The notes under the pieces: generated by a model
Seen by the model: the letters and a program-made list of their open reading frames with translations, nothing else
The model's database searches: none
What the model was told of the DNA's origin: nothing
From: Streptococcus cuniculi
GTDB lineage: Bacteria > Bacillota > Bacilli > Lactobacillales > Streptococcaceae
Length of the DNA stretch: 64,000 nt
Assembly (NCBI RefSeq): GCF_001921845.1
Contig: NZ_MSJM01000002.1
Span: 124,001-188,000 of the forward strand
Reading direction: 5' to 3'
In this document: piece by piece, positions 21,213 to 29,918 of the stretch
How positions within the stretch are numbered: position 1 is the stretch's first letter
Layout of the letters: every line of letters begins with the position of its first letter
Made by a program: the position numbers and the translations under genes

Positions 21213-22934
21213 ATGACCTATCAAGAACAGTATCAAGCGTGGCTTGACTATGCAGAACTCCCTGACTATTTACAGGAAGACTTGCGCAAGATGGATGAGA
21301 AAACCAAAGAAGATGCCTTTTATACATCTCTTGAGTTTGGAACAGCTGGTATGCGTGGATTGATTGGGGCAGGTACCAACCGTATTAACATTTACGTTGT
21401 CCGCCAAGCGACTGAAGGGTTAGCCCGCCTTATCGAATCAAAAGGTCAAGAGGCAAAAGATAGAGGAGTTGCCATCGCCTACGATTCCCGCCACTTCTCC
21501 CAAGAATTTGCCTTTGATGCAGCCCGCGTGCTCGCTCAACATGGTATCAAGGCCTATGTCTTTGAAGAATTGCGCCCAACCCCTGAACTTTCGTTTGCTG
21601 TTCGCCATCTCCACACCGTTGCTGGGATCATGATTACGGCTAGCCACAATCCTGCACCTTACAACGGCTATAAGGTATACGGAGAAGACGGTGGCCAAAT
21701 GCCGCCAGCAGATGCAGACGCGCTGACAGACTATATCCGTGACATTACCGACCCATTTGCGATTGCTGTCGCTGATTTGGATGCAGCAAAAGAACAGGGG
21801 CTTATCGAAGTAATTGGGGAAGCCGTTGACAGCGAGTACCTCAAGGAAATTAAAGATGTCAATATCAACCAAGATTTGATTAACGAGTATGGTCGCGATA
21901 TGAAGATTGTCTTTACACCGCTTCATGGTACTGGTGAAATGCTAGCTCGTCGTGCGCTTGCCCAAGCTGGCTTTGAATCTGTCCAAGTCGTAGAAAGTCA
22001 AGCAAATCCTGATCCAAACTTCTCAACCGTAAAATCACCAAATCCAGAAAGCCAGTCTGCCTTTGCTCTTGCAGAAGAATTAGGCCGTCAAGTGGATGCC
22101 GATGTATTGGTGGCAACCGACCCTGACGCGGACCGCCTCGGAGTGGAAATCCGTCAAGCAGACGGCAGCTACCGCAACCTTTCTGGTAACCAAATCGGAG
22201 CTCTCATCGCTAAATACATTTTGGAAGCCCACAAACAAGCAGGAACATTACCAGCAAATGCGGCCCTTGCGAAGTCTATCGTATCGACCGAACTCGTGAC
22301 CAAGATTGCAGAAAGCTACGGCGCAACCATGTTCAATGTCTTGACTGGTTTCAAATTTATCGCTGAAAAAATCCAAGAATTTGAAGAAAAACACAACCAT
22401 ACCTACATGTTTGGTTTTGAAGAAAGTTTCGGCTACCTCATCAAACCATTTGTCCGTGACAAAGATGCCATTCAGGCAGTCCTTATCGTCGCTGAAATTG
22501 CTGCCTACTACCGCTCGAAAGGCTTGACCTTGGCAGACGGCATTGACCAAATCTTTGAAGAATACGGCTACTATGCAGAAAAAACCATTTCTGTTACCCT
22601 ATCAGGTGTGGACGGAAAAGCGGAAATCAAGAAAATCATGGATAAATTCCGTGGCAATGCCCCAACCCAATTCAACCAAACAGATATTGCCTTGTTGGAA
22701 GATTTCCAAGAACAAACTGCAACAGACAAAGAGGGCAATGTAGCAACCTTGACCACTCCACCGAGCAACGTCTTGAAATATACCTTGACAGACGATTCTT
22801 GGTTTGCCGTGCGTCCGTCTGGAACAGAACCAAAAATCAAGTTCTACATCGCCACCGTTGGTACAGACATGCTCGATGCTGAAAACAAAATTGCTGCTAT
22901 CGAAGCTGAAATCAACGCATTCGTAAAAGAATAA
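21213..22934 (+). CDS. pgm: Phosphoglucomutase / phospho-sugar mutase
   Basis: 573 residues from the ATG at 21213 behind AAGGAGAA; the upstream in-frame extension to 21132 has no ribosome binding site. It interconverts glucose 1-phosphate and glucose 6-phosphate, supplying UDP-glucose for capsule and wall glycans. The phosphoserine loop is ITASHNPAPYNGYK, the metal loop is ATDPDADRLG and the sugar-binding loop is GFEESFGYL. The phosphate-binding C-terminal RPSGTEPKIKFY is intact. Confidence 0.95.
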   Translation: MTYQEQYQAWLDYAELPDYLQEDLRKMDEKTKEDAFYTSLEFGTAGMRGLIGAGTNRINIYVVRQATEGLARLIESKGQEAKDRGVAIAYDSRHFSQEFAFDAARVLAQHGIKAYVFEELRPTPELSFAVRHLHTVAGIMITASHNPAPYNGYKVYGEDGGQMPPADADALTDYIRDITDPFAIAVADLDAAKEQGLIEVIGEAVDSEYLKEIKDVNINQDLINEYGRDMKIVFTPLHGTGEMLARRALAQAGFESVQVVESQANPDPNFSTVKSPNPESQSAFALAEELGRQVDADVLVATDPDADRLGVEIRQADGSYRNLSGNQIGALIAKYILEAHKQAGTLPANAALAKSIVSTELVTKIAESYGATMFNVLTGFKFIAEKIQEFEEKHNHTYMFGFEESFGYLIKPFVRDKDAIQAVLIVAEIAAYYRSKGLTLADGIDQIFEEYGYYAEKTISVTLSGVDGKAEIKKIMDKFRGNAPTQFNQTDIALLEDFQEQTATDKEGNVATLTTPPSNVLKYTLTDDSWFAVRPSGTEPKIKFYIATVGTDMLDAENKIAAIEAEINAFVKE

Positions 22935-22950
22935 GCAACAATAAATATAA

Positions 22951-22987
22951 AAGTCCAACCGCCAGTCAATCGGGGTTGGATTTTTTC
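22951..22987. terminator. Bidirectional terminator between pgm and the alpha-galactosidase gene
   Basis: TCCAACC pairs with GGTTGGA, followed by TTTTTT on the plus strand and preceded by an A-rich stretch. It serves the two convergent genes. Confidence 0.75.
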
Positions 22988-23001
22988 TATCAGAAAATAG
23001 G

Positions 23002-25221
23002 TTAAACATCAAGACATTCTAAAATGAACAACTCTGAACTAAAGTCTTTCTGCTGATCAGCAAAGCATTCAAAGCGAATAGGGAGTCCTGCATACATGAG
23101 CTGGTTTCCATAATAGACCTGTCCTTTGAACCGATAACGTTTGTCAGGAGCTAGTCCCTGAAGACGAAGACGTGTAAAACCTGCATTAACTGTTATCAAA
23201 CGCCGATAATATCCTATGATAACCTCTTTTTGATCCTCTGAAATCACCTGCCAGGCAGTCTCTTCTCCCTCAAATGGACTAAGCAGACGCGTAAACTGCC
23301 CAAATTGGAAGGTTCTGCGATGCTCTTTATAAAAGGCAATCTGCTGGGTAATCTCCTCTAGTTCTTCCGAGCTCGATTGCAATAAATCCAACTCGTAGCC
23401 AAAACTACCAAAAAAGGCAACATTCCCTCTCGTCTCCAAAGAGGTTTCTCGACCAACTTGCTGGTTAGGAGTTGCTGAGACGTGACATCCCATACTGATT
23501 AAGGGATAAACGATAGAGGTGCCATACTGGATTTTTAAACGTTCTATGGCATCTGTATCATCACTCGTCCAAGTCTGGGGAGCATAATAGAGCATACCGG
23601 GATCAAATCGGCCGCCTCCGCTCGAACAAGACTCAAAGAGAACATGCGGAAAGGCCGTGATTAAGCTGTCATACAGGCGATACAGATTGAGGATATAGCG
23701 GTGAAAAATCTCACCTTGCTGTTCAGATGGTAGTGCGCTACTAAAGACCTCTGTCATATAGCGATTCATATCCCATTTAATGTAATCAATCTCATGATTG
23801 GCAAGTAAGGTATATAGTTGATGATGGATATTTTGATAAACATCTTCTCGTGATAAATCAAGTGTAAATTGATGGCGACCATGGGACTGGCTATGCTTAG
23901 GGTGATGCAAAATCCAGTCAGGATGCTCGCGATAGAGATTACTATCTTTATTGACCATTTCTGGTTCAATCCACAAGCCAAACTTTAGACCCATACTCTT
24001 GACTTTTTTTATCAAGCCAGTGAGACCAGACGGTAGTTTGTCTCTATTGACCTGCCAATCTCCCAAGCCTGCTCGGTCATGATTGCGCTGACCAAACCAA
24101 CCATCATCTAAGACAAATAACTCCGCACCAACTGCCGCAGCTTGTTCAGCTAGTTTTACGAGTCGCTCCTCGTCAAAGTCAAATTCCATAGCTTCCCAGT
24201 TATTTAACAAGACTGGGCGCTCTTTATCTCGCCACTTTCCGCGCATCAAGTGCTTTTGATACAATTTATGATAGACTTGGCTCATACCGCTCAAGCCTGT
24301 ACTGCTATAGACCATGACTACTTCAGGCGTCTGAAAACTCTGACCTTTTTCTAAAAGCCAAGAAAAACGCTCGGGGTGAATCCCCATCGTAATCCGAGAT
24401 TGTCCAAAAGACGTCACATCAACTTGAGCCAGAAAATTCCCGCTGTAAACCAGAGAAAAGCCTAGCACTTCTCCTTGTTGCTCATTAGCAGTGAAACGTT
24501 TGAGAGCGATAAAAGGATTGTGCTCTGCACTACTAGCTCCTTTTAGACTATAGATGGCCTGACTACCTTGATGTAGCGGGCTATGCTTGAGATAGCGTTC
24601 CCGTCCCCAAGCTCCATCTAAATGAAGCCATTCATACTCTTTATCAGGCAAATCCAAACTGAAGGACAAGGCCTTGGTCAACCGAACGGGCTTTTCGCCC
24701 AAGTGTTGAAAACGCGCTGACCGACTAAAGGCCGCAAAATCCTTAAAAATACTGTAGGATAAGGTTAAGAGAGTCTCGCTATTTACATCTACTAGATCAA
24801 TTTCCAAGGTCTCTGCTTCTTCGTCATGATTAGTATAGGTATGCGGCAACCCCTCAAGTCGAGGCTTCCCACTTAGCATACGATGGTCTCTGTAGACAAA
24901 ATGAGAAAGTCTACTTCCGTCTATTTGCTCCATTTCAAATGCTGGTAGGGAAAAATCTGTCGTACCGTAACAAGCATATTCCTGTCTCGTATGCTGCAAG
25001 GATAAAAAACAATCATTGTCGTAAACATAGGAAGTATGTGGACGATTACCATTTTCTCTCAACTCATTTTCTCTTAAATATTGATAGGACACCTCCTCGC
25101 TTACCCTAGGGCCATAATAAAGATTTCCAATATGACCATTTTCTAAAATGCAAATAATATAGCTGATGTCTTTATTAAATAAATGAAACTCACCCGTTTC
25201 TTTGCGAAATTCAATTCCCAT
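23002..25221 (-). CDS. aga: Alpha-galactosidase, glycoside hydrolase family 36
   Basis: 739 residues from MGIEFRKETGEFHLF at 25221, behind AGGAGGAAAGAG; the open frame to 25323 enters the permease gene. It hydrolyses alpha-1,6-galactosides (melibiose, raffinose, stachyose) inside the cell. N-terminal beta-supersandwich (about 1-310), catalytic barrel with the nucleophile Asp in IKWDMNR and the acid/base Asp in TSDDTDA, preceded by CSSGGGRFDPG. It is last in the importer operon. Neighbouring sucrose phosphorylase (gtfA) and dexB genes of the classical msm locus are missing here. Confidence 0.93.
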   Translation of the reverse strand: MGIEFRKETGEFHLFNKDISYIICILENGHIGNLYYGPRVSEEVSYQYLRENELRENGNRPHTSYVYDNDCFLSLQHTRQEYACYGTTDFSLPAFEMEQIDGSRLSHFVYRDHRMLSGKPRLEGLPHTYTNHDEEAETLEIDLVDVNSETLLTLSYSIFKDFAAFSRSARFQHLGEKPVRLTKALSFSLDLPDKEYEWLHLDGAWGRERYLKHSPLHQGSQAIYSLKGASSAEHNPFIALKRFTANEQQGEVLGFSLVYSGNFLAQVDVTSFGQSRITMGIHPERFSWLLEKGQSFQTPEVVMVYSSTGLSGMSQVYHKLYQKHLMRGKWRDKERPVLLNNWEAMEFDFDEERLVKLAEQAAAVGAELFVLDDGWFGQRNHDRAGLGDWQVNRDKLPSGLTGLIKKVKSMGLKFGLWIEPEMVNKDSNLYREHPDWILHHPKHSQSHGRHQFTLDLSREDVYQNIHHQLYTLLANHEIDYIKWDMNRYMTEVFSSALPSEQQGEIFHRYILNLYRLYDSLITAFPHVLFESCSSGGGRFDPGMLYYAPQTWTSDDTDAIERLKIQYGTSIVYPLISMGCHVSATPNQQVGRETSLETRGNVAFFGSFGYELDLLQSSSEELEEITQQIAFYKEHRRTFQFGQFTRLLSPFEGEETAWQVISEDQKEVIIGYYRRLITVNAGFTRLRLQGLAPDKRYRFKGQVYYGNQLMYAGLPIRFECFADQQKDFSSELFILECLDV

Positions 25222-25231
25222 CTCTTTCCTC

Positions 25232-26062
25232 CTATAATTTACCACCTGATGTGGCAATCCCTTGAATAAATTGTTTTTGGAAGATGATATACAATACAAC
25301 CATCGGCCAAATCGCAAGGACACTCGCTGCCATCAACTGCGGATAATTGACCGTATAAGCTCCCTGAATCTTTGAAAGAGCACTCGACAAGGTCGCCTTA
25401 TCAGCATCTGAATTGATGATTAAGGGCCATAGCAAATCTTTAAAGGCAAAGAGAGCCGTAAAAATAGCTAGGGCTATCAAGCCTGATTTGGCTAAAGGTA
25501 GCATGATTTTAAAGAAGGTCTGCCCAATATTACACCCATCTAAACGGGCTGATTCTTCCAACTCTTTTGGTAATCCTGCAAAGAACTGTCGAAGCAAGAA
25601 AGTACCAAAAGCGCTAACAAGACCTGGAAAGACTAAGGCAAAAATAGTATTGCGCATTCCCAACGTATCAATCATCAGATACTGGGGAATGACAAATAAT
25701 TGGGGCGGTACCATCATCTGAAACAAGACCAAGCCAAAGAGTATTTTCCGTCCTGGAAACTCTAAACGGGCAAAGGCATAGGCTGCCATAGCAGAAAACA
25801 TGACCGAACTAAAAATCCGCCAGAGCATCATGAGGATGGTATTAACATATAAAATTGGAAAATTATTGGTTCGAATGACTTCGGTATAATTGCTCACTAA
25901 CCATTGACTAGGTAAGAGATGAAAGGGATTCATCTGCGTTGATTCTGTCACCGTTTTAAAGGATGTTAAAATCATCCAGATAAAGGGCAGAATCATTCCC
26001 AAGGATACAATGATTAGAAAGACATGGATGCAAATTCTTGCTTTAAGTGTATATTCTTTCAT
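25232..26062 (-). CDS. Raffinose/melibiose-type ABC permease, MsmG/RafG type
   Basis: 276 residues from MKEYTLKARICIH at 26062, with GAGGAG seven bases upstream; an ATG five codons earlier overlaps that site. Six membrane segments, and the EAA loop ESARLDGCNIGQTFFKIMLP. It forms the inner-membrane channel with the MsmF-type permease. It ends 11 nt before the alpha-galactosidase start. Confidence 0.9.
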   Translation of the reverse strand: MKEYTLKARICIHVFLIIVSLGMILPFIWMILTSFKTVTESTQMNPFHLLPSQWLVSNYTEVIRTNNFPILYVNTILMMLWRIFSSVMFSAMAAYAFARLEFPGRKILFGLVLFQMMVPPQLFVIPQYLMIDTLGMRNTIFALVFPGLVSAFGTFLLRQFFAGLPKELEESARLDGCNIGQTFFKIMLPLAKSGLIALAIFTALFAFKDLLWPLIINSDADKATLSSALSKIQGAYTVNYPQLMAASVLAIWPMVVLYIIFQKQFIQGIATSGGKL

Positions 26063-26088
26063 ATAAGATCTCCTCATCTATACAAAAC

Positions 26089-26982
26089 TTAATTGTAGTG
26101 AACCCACTTCTTCTGTAATTTCATTTGAACGACGGTAATCAACAAAATAATGACTAATAATAGCATCACAATCGTTGAACCATAGCCCTTATCTGAATAT
26201 TTAAAGGAACTATTATAGAAAAGATACACCAATGATACGGTTTTATCGTAGGCTGGACTCTTAATATCCTCCATCATATAGATGACATCAAAGACCTGCA
26301 TGGACTGAATGATACTGGTTACCACAACAAAGAAGAGAGTTGGAGATACCAGAGGAAGCGTAATTTGAAAAAATTGCTTGGCAGGGCTTGCACCATCGAT
26401 ACGAGCGGCTTCATAATAATCATTTGGAATTTCTTGTAATCCGGCCAAGATTAAAATCATACTGTAACCAACCGTACTCCAAATACCAATCACAGCAATC
26501 GCATAAAGTGCTATTTGCGGATCCTCCACCCAGGCAATCGGTCCTAGGCCGAGTTTTGATAGCATGAGATTTAAGATACCGAAATCCTTGTTATATAGCC
26601 ATTTCCATAGCATGGTGACCGCAGCGGGTGCTGCAACCATCGGAAGGAAAAAGATGGTCCGATAGACATGCTTGCCCTTCAACTTAGAATTCAGCAAGAC
26701 AGCTAATAGCATTGCAAGGGCAATAGTGGCTGGAACTACCAAAATGCTATATTTCAAGGTATTCCACGTCGCCTGCCACACTTGCGCATCCCCAAGCATG
26801 CGTCGGTAATTATCCAAGCCGATAAAAATATCATTTTTCCCAAAATCACCACTCTTGTAAAAACTCATTTTAAAGGTCTGAAAAATGGGGATAATATTCA
26901 GAACGATTAACCCGATGATGGTGGGAGCAACCATTCCCCAGCCCCACAGGGCTTCATTCAAACTTCCTTTCTTTTTAAACAT
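26089..26982 (-). CDS. Raffinose/melibiose-type ABC permease, MsmF/RafF type
   Basis: 297 residues from MFKKKGSLNEALWG at 26982, behind AAGGAGAAGGAAG; the longer frame to 27024 lacks a ribosome binding site. Six membrane segments with the EAA loop EAARIDGASPAKQFFQITLP. It lies 26 nt upstream of the MsmG-type gene and 62 nt after the binding protein gene. The ATPase is not encoded nearby. Confidence 0.9.
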   Translation of the reverse strand: MFKKKGSLNEALWGWGMVAPTIIGLIVLNIIPIFQTFKMSFYKSGDFGKNDIFIGLDNYRRMLGDAQVWQATWNTLKYSILVVPATIALAMLLAVLLNSKLKGKHVYRTIFFLPMVAAPAAVTMLWKWLYNKDFGILNLMLSKLGLGPIAWVEDPQIALYAIAVIGIWSTVGYSMILILAGLQEIPNDYYEAARIDGASPAKQFFQITLPLVSPTLFFVVVTSIIQSMQVFDVIYMMEDIKSPAYDKTVSLVYLFYNSSFKYSDKGYGSTIVMLLLVIILLITVVQMKLQKKWVHYN

Positions 26983-27044
26983 CTTCCTTCTCCTTGTTAC
27001 AAATATAGGTCTGGAGAAATGCACCTTCTCTCCAGACCACCCAT

Positions 27045-28304
27045 TTATTTTTCTGAAGCCAATTCTTCATTCATCATATCTGCTGTTTTCTTAGCAGCAT
27101 CTTCGACTTTCTCATCACCGAGGTAAGCTGGTTTCAACAGTTCATAAGCCTTATCTTCCCATTTGGCAGTTGATTGAGAATAAGGACGAATCTGTGCATA
27201 ATCTATCATATCAATATAATTTTTGATATGGAAATTTGGGTTAGAGTCAACCCAAGTATCTGCAGAACCCTTGTAGGCTGAAATCGCAACGCCTAAGGAA
27301 GCCTGCATATCCTGACCTTCTTTTGAGCTTAAAAATTCAACCCATTTCCAGGCTTCATCTGGGTGCTTGGTGTTTGCTGCAATGGCATTTCCTAAGCCGT
27401 TAAAGATTGTTGAACGCTTGCCATCTGGGCCTTTTGGTAGAACAGCAACATCCGCATTCTCACGGACATAATCGTTTTCAGTCAATCCAGAGAGACTCCA
27501 TGAACCAAAGAGGCTCATCGCTACTTGTCCATTTTGGAAGGCTTCTGCGTTTTCTTTATCAACTGTAATTGCTGGAGAGAGTTTCTCTCTGACAAAGCTA
27601 AAGTAGTAGTCGATTGCCTCAATGGTCTTTGGATCATCATAGCCTGATTTTTTATCATCCGTAATGATGGTTCCACCATTTTGATAAACGAAATTATAGT
27701 AACCCACTTGATTTTGAAAACTTGCTCCAAAGCCGTATTGGCTGCCATCTGCTTTCGTTAATTTCTTAGCTACTTCTTTTAGCTTGTTCCAATCCCAAGT
27801 ATCATCTGGATAAGGAATTCCTGCTTCATCAAACATCTTCTTGTTGTACCACAGACCAATCGTGTCATAGTCTTTTGGTACTGCATATTGAGCGCCCTCA
27901 ATATTGTAAATGTCATTCAAACCAGTTGGGAAGTTGCTCAATTGCGCTTCCTTGCTCTTAGCTAAATAATCATCTAGCGGTAAGAGCAACTTATTTGACC
28001 CATAGCGGTAAATTTCATTTGAGTGCATCCAGAAGGTATCTGGAAGAGCTCCTCCTGTTGCCCCAGCTTCTAAAGCTGTCCAATAGGAATCCCAGTTCGA
28101 TACTTGAATTTTGATTTTGATATTGGGATTTTTTTCTTCAAACTTATCTGCGATTTTCCGTAATCCTGGTTCTTGACCCGAATCCCAAATCGCATAGGTG
28201 ATTTCTGTTTTCCCAGACGACGCTTGAGAATCAGATGTGCCTGAACATGCGCCTAACAGCATGGCTGCTGAAAGACAAGTCAGCGTAGAAACAAATTTTT
28301 TCAT
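27045..28304 (-). CDS. Raffinose/melibiose-type substrate-binding lipoprotein, MsmE/RafE type
   Basis: 419 residues, lipobox LLGAC with lipidated Cys20, then a family 1 extracellular solute-binding domain. It binds alpha-galactosides outside the cell and delivers them to the MsmF/MsmG permeases. First gene of the operon, with a promoter overlapped by a cre site and a divergent AraC regulator: the same layout as msm/raf loci of other streptococci. Ligand assigned from the linked alpha-galactosidase. Confidence 0.9.
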   Translation of the reverse strand: MKKFVSTLTCLSAAMLLGACSGTSDSQASSGKTEITYAIWDSGQEPGLRKIADKFEEKNPNIKIKIQVSNWDSYWTALEAGATGGALPDTFWMHSNEIYRYGSNKLLLPLDDYLAKSKEAQLSNFPTGLNDIYNIEGAQYAVPKDYDTIGLWYNKKMFDEAGIPYPDDTWDWNKLKEVAKKLTKADGSQYGFGASFQNQVGYYNFVYQNGGTIITDDKKSGYDDPKTIEAIDYYFSFVREKLSPAITVDKENAEAFQNGQVAMSLFGSWSLSGLTENDYVRENADVAVLPKGPDGKRSTIFNGLGNAIAANTKHPDEAWKWVEFLSSKEGQDMQASLGVAISAYKGSADTWVDSNPNFHIKNYIDMIDYAQIRPYSQSTAKWEDKAYELLKPAYLGDEKVEDAAKKTADMMNEELASEK

Positions 28305-28362
28305 CTTGGTACTCCTCCTTTTCTAACAGTTTCCTGATGAAAAATGATATGTTGATAGCTCA

Positions 28363-28391
28363 ATTATATAGTGTAAGCGCTTTTCTTGGAA
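28363..28391 (-). promoter_or_regulatory. Promoter of the alpha-galactoside operon with embedded cre site
   Basis: Minus-strand TTCCAA (28391-28386) and TATAAT (28368-28363), 17-nt spacing. TGTAAGCGCTTTTC (28372-28385, plus strand) fills the spacer and fits the cre consensus except for the last base pair. CcpA bound there would exclude RNA polymerase. Confidence 0.7.
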
Positions 28392-28598
28392 TAGTCATTC
28401 GTGACCTCTTTTATATTTTTTCACCATTTTTCTTTCTTTTCTCATATAAAAAGTCGCAAATACATATAATTTGTGATAAACTATAGGTAAGCACATTCTA
28501 AGTACAAGACAATCTCTATTTCAGAATTTATGATTTATTTAAGTGGAATATAGAAAATCTTTTTTGACAAGCCAATATTATTCAGAAGGAGAAAATAG

Positions 28599-29435
28599 AT
28601 GACCACTAAACCAACATTCTACGTTTTTAATAACCCTTCCTATGTCGATTTTTACCCCATTCAATTTGGCTATGAACGCTGCAAATCACTCCATTCCGTT
28701 GGTCCTATGATGAAAAAGCACTATCTCTTTCATTATATTATTTCGGGAAAAGGAACTTTCTATGTTACCGATGAGCAGGATGAATACAAACTTTCTGCAG
28801 GACAAGGATTTTTAATCACATCTGACACCATCTGTAGCTATGAAGCAGATAAAGACCAGCCCTGGACCTATACTTGGATTGAATTTGATGGCTTAAAAAC
28901 GGAACACTTCCTAAGGGCTGCTGGTCTCTCCAACAAGCAACCGATTTTCACTCAAGCTGAGCCCGCGGAGACCAGTCCACTCCTTGCTGCAATGCAAGCA
29001 CTTCTCAAGTCTCATCATGCTAGCAATGCGGAGATTATTGGTCATACCTATCTCTTTATTTCCAAATTAGTCGAACTATCCCAGTCGAAAACCTATGCCC
29101 ACCAACACGAAACCAAGGAATTTTATATTCGGGAGAGTATCAATTTCATTGAACGAAATTATAAAAATAAAATCACTATCGAGGAATTGGCGGACCAGTG
29201 CAATCTCAATCGCCACTATTTTACGCGTTTGTTCAAGGAGTATATGCAGATTTCTCCCCTGCAATTTCTGATTGAGTACCGACTAAGTAAATCCTGTGAG
29301 TTGTTAGCTAACACTTCAAAGAGCCTTCAAGAAATCGCTGAAGAAATTGGCTATTCCAACCAATTCAACTACTCTACCGCCTTTAAACGTCGTTATCACA
29401 TCTCGCCTTATCAATGGCGAAAAGAGCATCGCTAA
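28599..29435 (+). CDS. AraC-family regulator, MsmR/RafR type
   Basis: 278 residues: cupin-like sensor (about 20-150) and AraC double helix-turn-helix (about 185-278), including IEELADQCNLNRHYFTRLFKEY and the second HTH ending YHISPYQWRKEH. It starts behind AAGGAG. It is divergent from the alpha-galactoside importer operon and probably activates it in the presence of raffinose or melibiose, as MsmR/RafR do. The paralogue at 9695 serves the other glycan locus. Confidence 0.9.
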   Translation: MTTKPTFYVFNNPSYVDFYPIQFGYERCKSLHSVGPMMKKHYLFHYIISGKGTFYVTDEQDEYKLSAGQGFLITSDTICSYEADKDQPWTYTWIEFDGLKTEHFLRAAGLSNKQPIFTQAEPAETSPLLAAMQALLKSHHASNAEIIGHTYLFISKLVELSQSKTYAHQHETKEFYIRESINFIERNYKNKITIEELADQCNLNRHYFTRLFKEYMQISPLQFLIEYRLSKSCELLANTSKSLQEIAEEIGYSNQFNYSTAFKRRYHISPYQWRKEHR

Positions 29436-29458
29436 ACTCTAGCTACAATTGAACATAG

Positions 29459-29491
29459 AAAAAGAAGCTGAACTTGAATTCTGCTTCTTTT
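29459..29491 (+). terminator. Terminator of the MsmR-type regulator gene
   Basis: AAAGAAGC (29461-29468) pairs with GCTTCTTT (29483-29490). Between here and 29635 I see nothing else. Confidence 0.75.
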
Positions 29492-29634
29492 GTCTATCAG
29501 GTTATAAGAGAAAGGAATCCAACATTAGGAAAAGTCCACCATCAAGGAAGTGATTATTTTGGAAATAAGATAGTGTGTTAATGTTCGTTAGCCACCCTAA
29601 CAAATTCATACGTACCTACACTTATCTATTTAGA

Positions 29635-29847
29635 TTACAAACCGATTTCTACAGTTCGTTCATTACTTTTATACATATCACATGTAATCAATATAGGGCA
29701 GCTTGATTTGTGCAATTTGAGTTCGAGAAGGAGACTCAATGTTTCGATATTATTATATAGTAAAACTTGGTGGACTTTTCCCCTTACTTCTTCTCCTCGG
29801 AGAAGAGCTTGTAAGCGATTTAATGATACCCCTTTCCTTCTTTTCAC
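29635..29847 (-). CDS. Uncertain small open frame behind a cre-like promoter
   Basis: A frame of up to 107 codons begins inside mutY. A shorter reading from the GTG at 29847 gives about 70 residues: MKRRKGVSLNRLQALLRG, then a middle rich in Leu (VLLYNNIETLSLLLELKLHK) and an end KSNERTVEIGL. The amino-acid make-up looks protein-like, but I do not recognise it and no proper Shine-Dalgarno precedes the GTG. It may be a fragment of a lost gene. Its main support is a well-formed promoter immediately upstream. Confidence 0.3.
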   Translation of the reverse strand: MKRRKGVSLNRLQALLRGEEVRGKVHQVLLYNNIETLSLLLELKLHKSSCPILITCDMYKSNERTVEIGL

Positions 29848-29851
29848 CCTT

Positions 29852-29880
29852 ATCATATCACTTTTGTAAAGCGTTTTCAA
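29852..29880 (-). promoter_or_regulatory. Promoter with overlapping cre-like site, reading into the small open frame
   Basis: Minus-strand TTGAAA (29880-29875) and TATGAT (29857-29852) at 17-nt spacing. TGAAAACGCTTTACA overlaps the -35 and is cre-like with one extra base. The transcript would run away from mutY into 29.6-29.85 kb. Confidence 0.55.
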
Positions 29881-29918
29881 GTATTTATATGCTCTACTCT
29901 TAAGATTTTTGTAATAGA

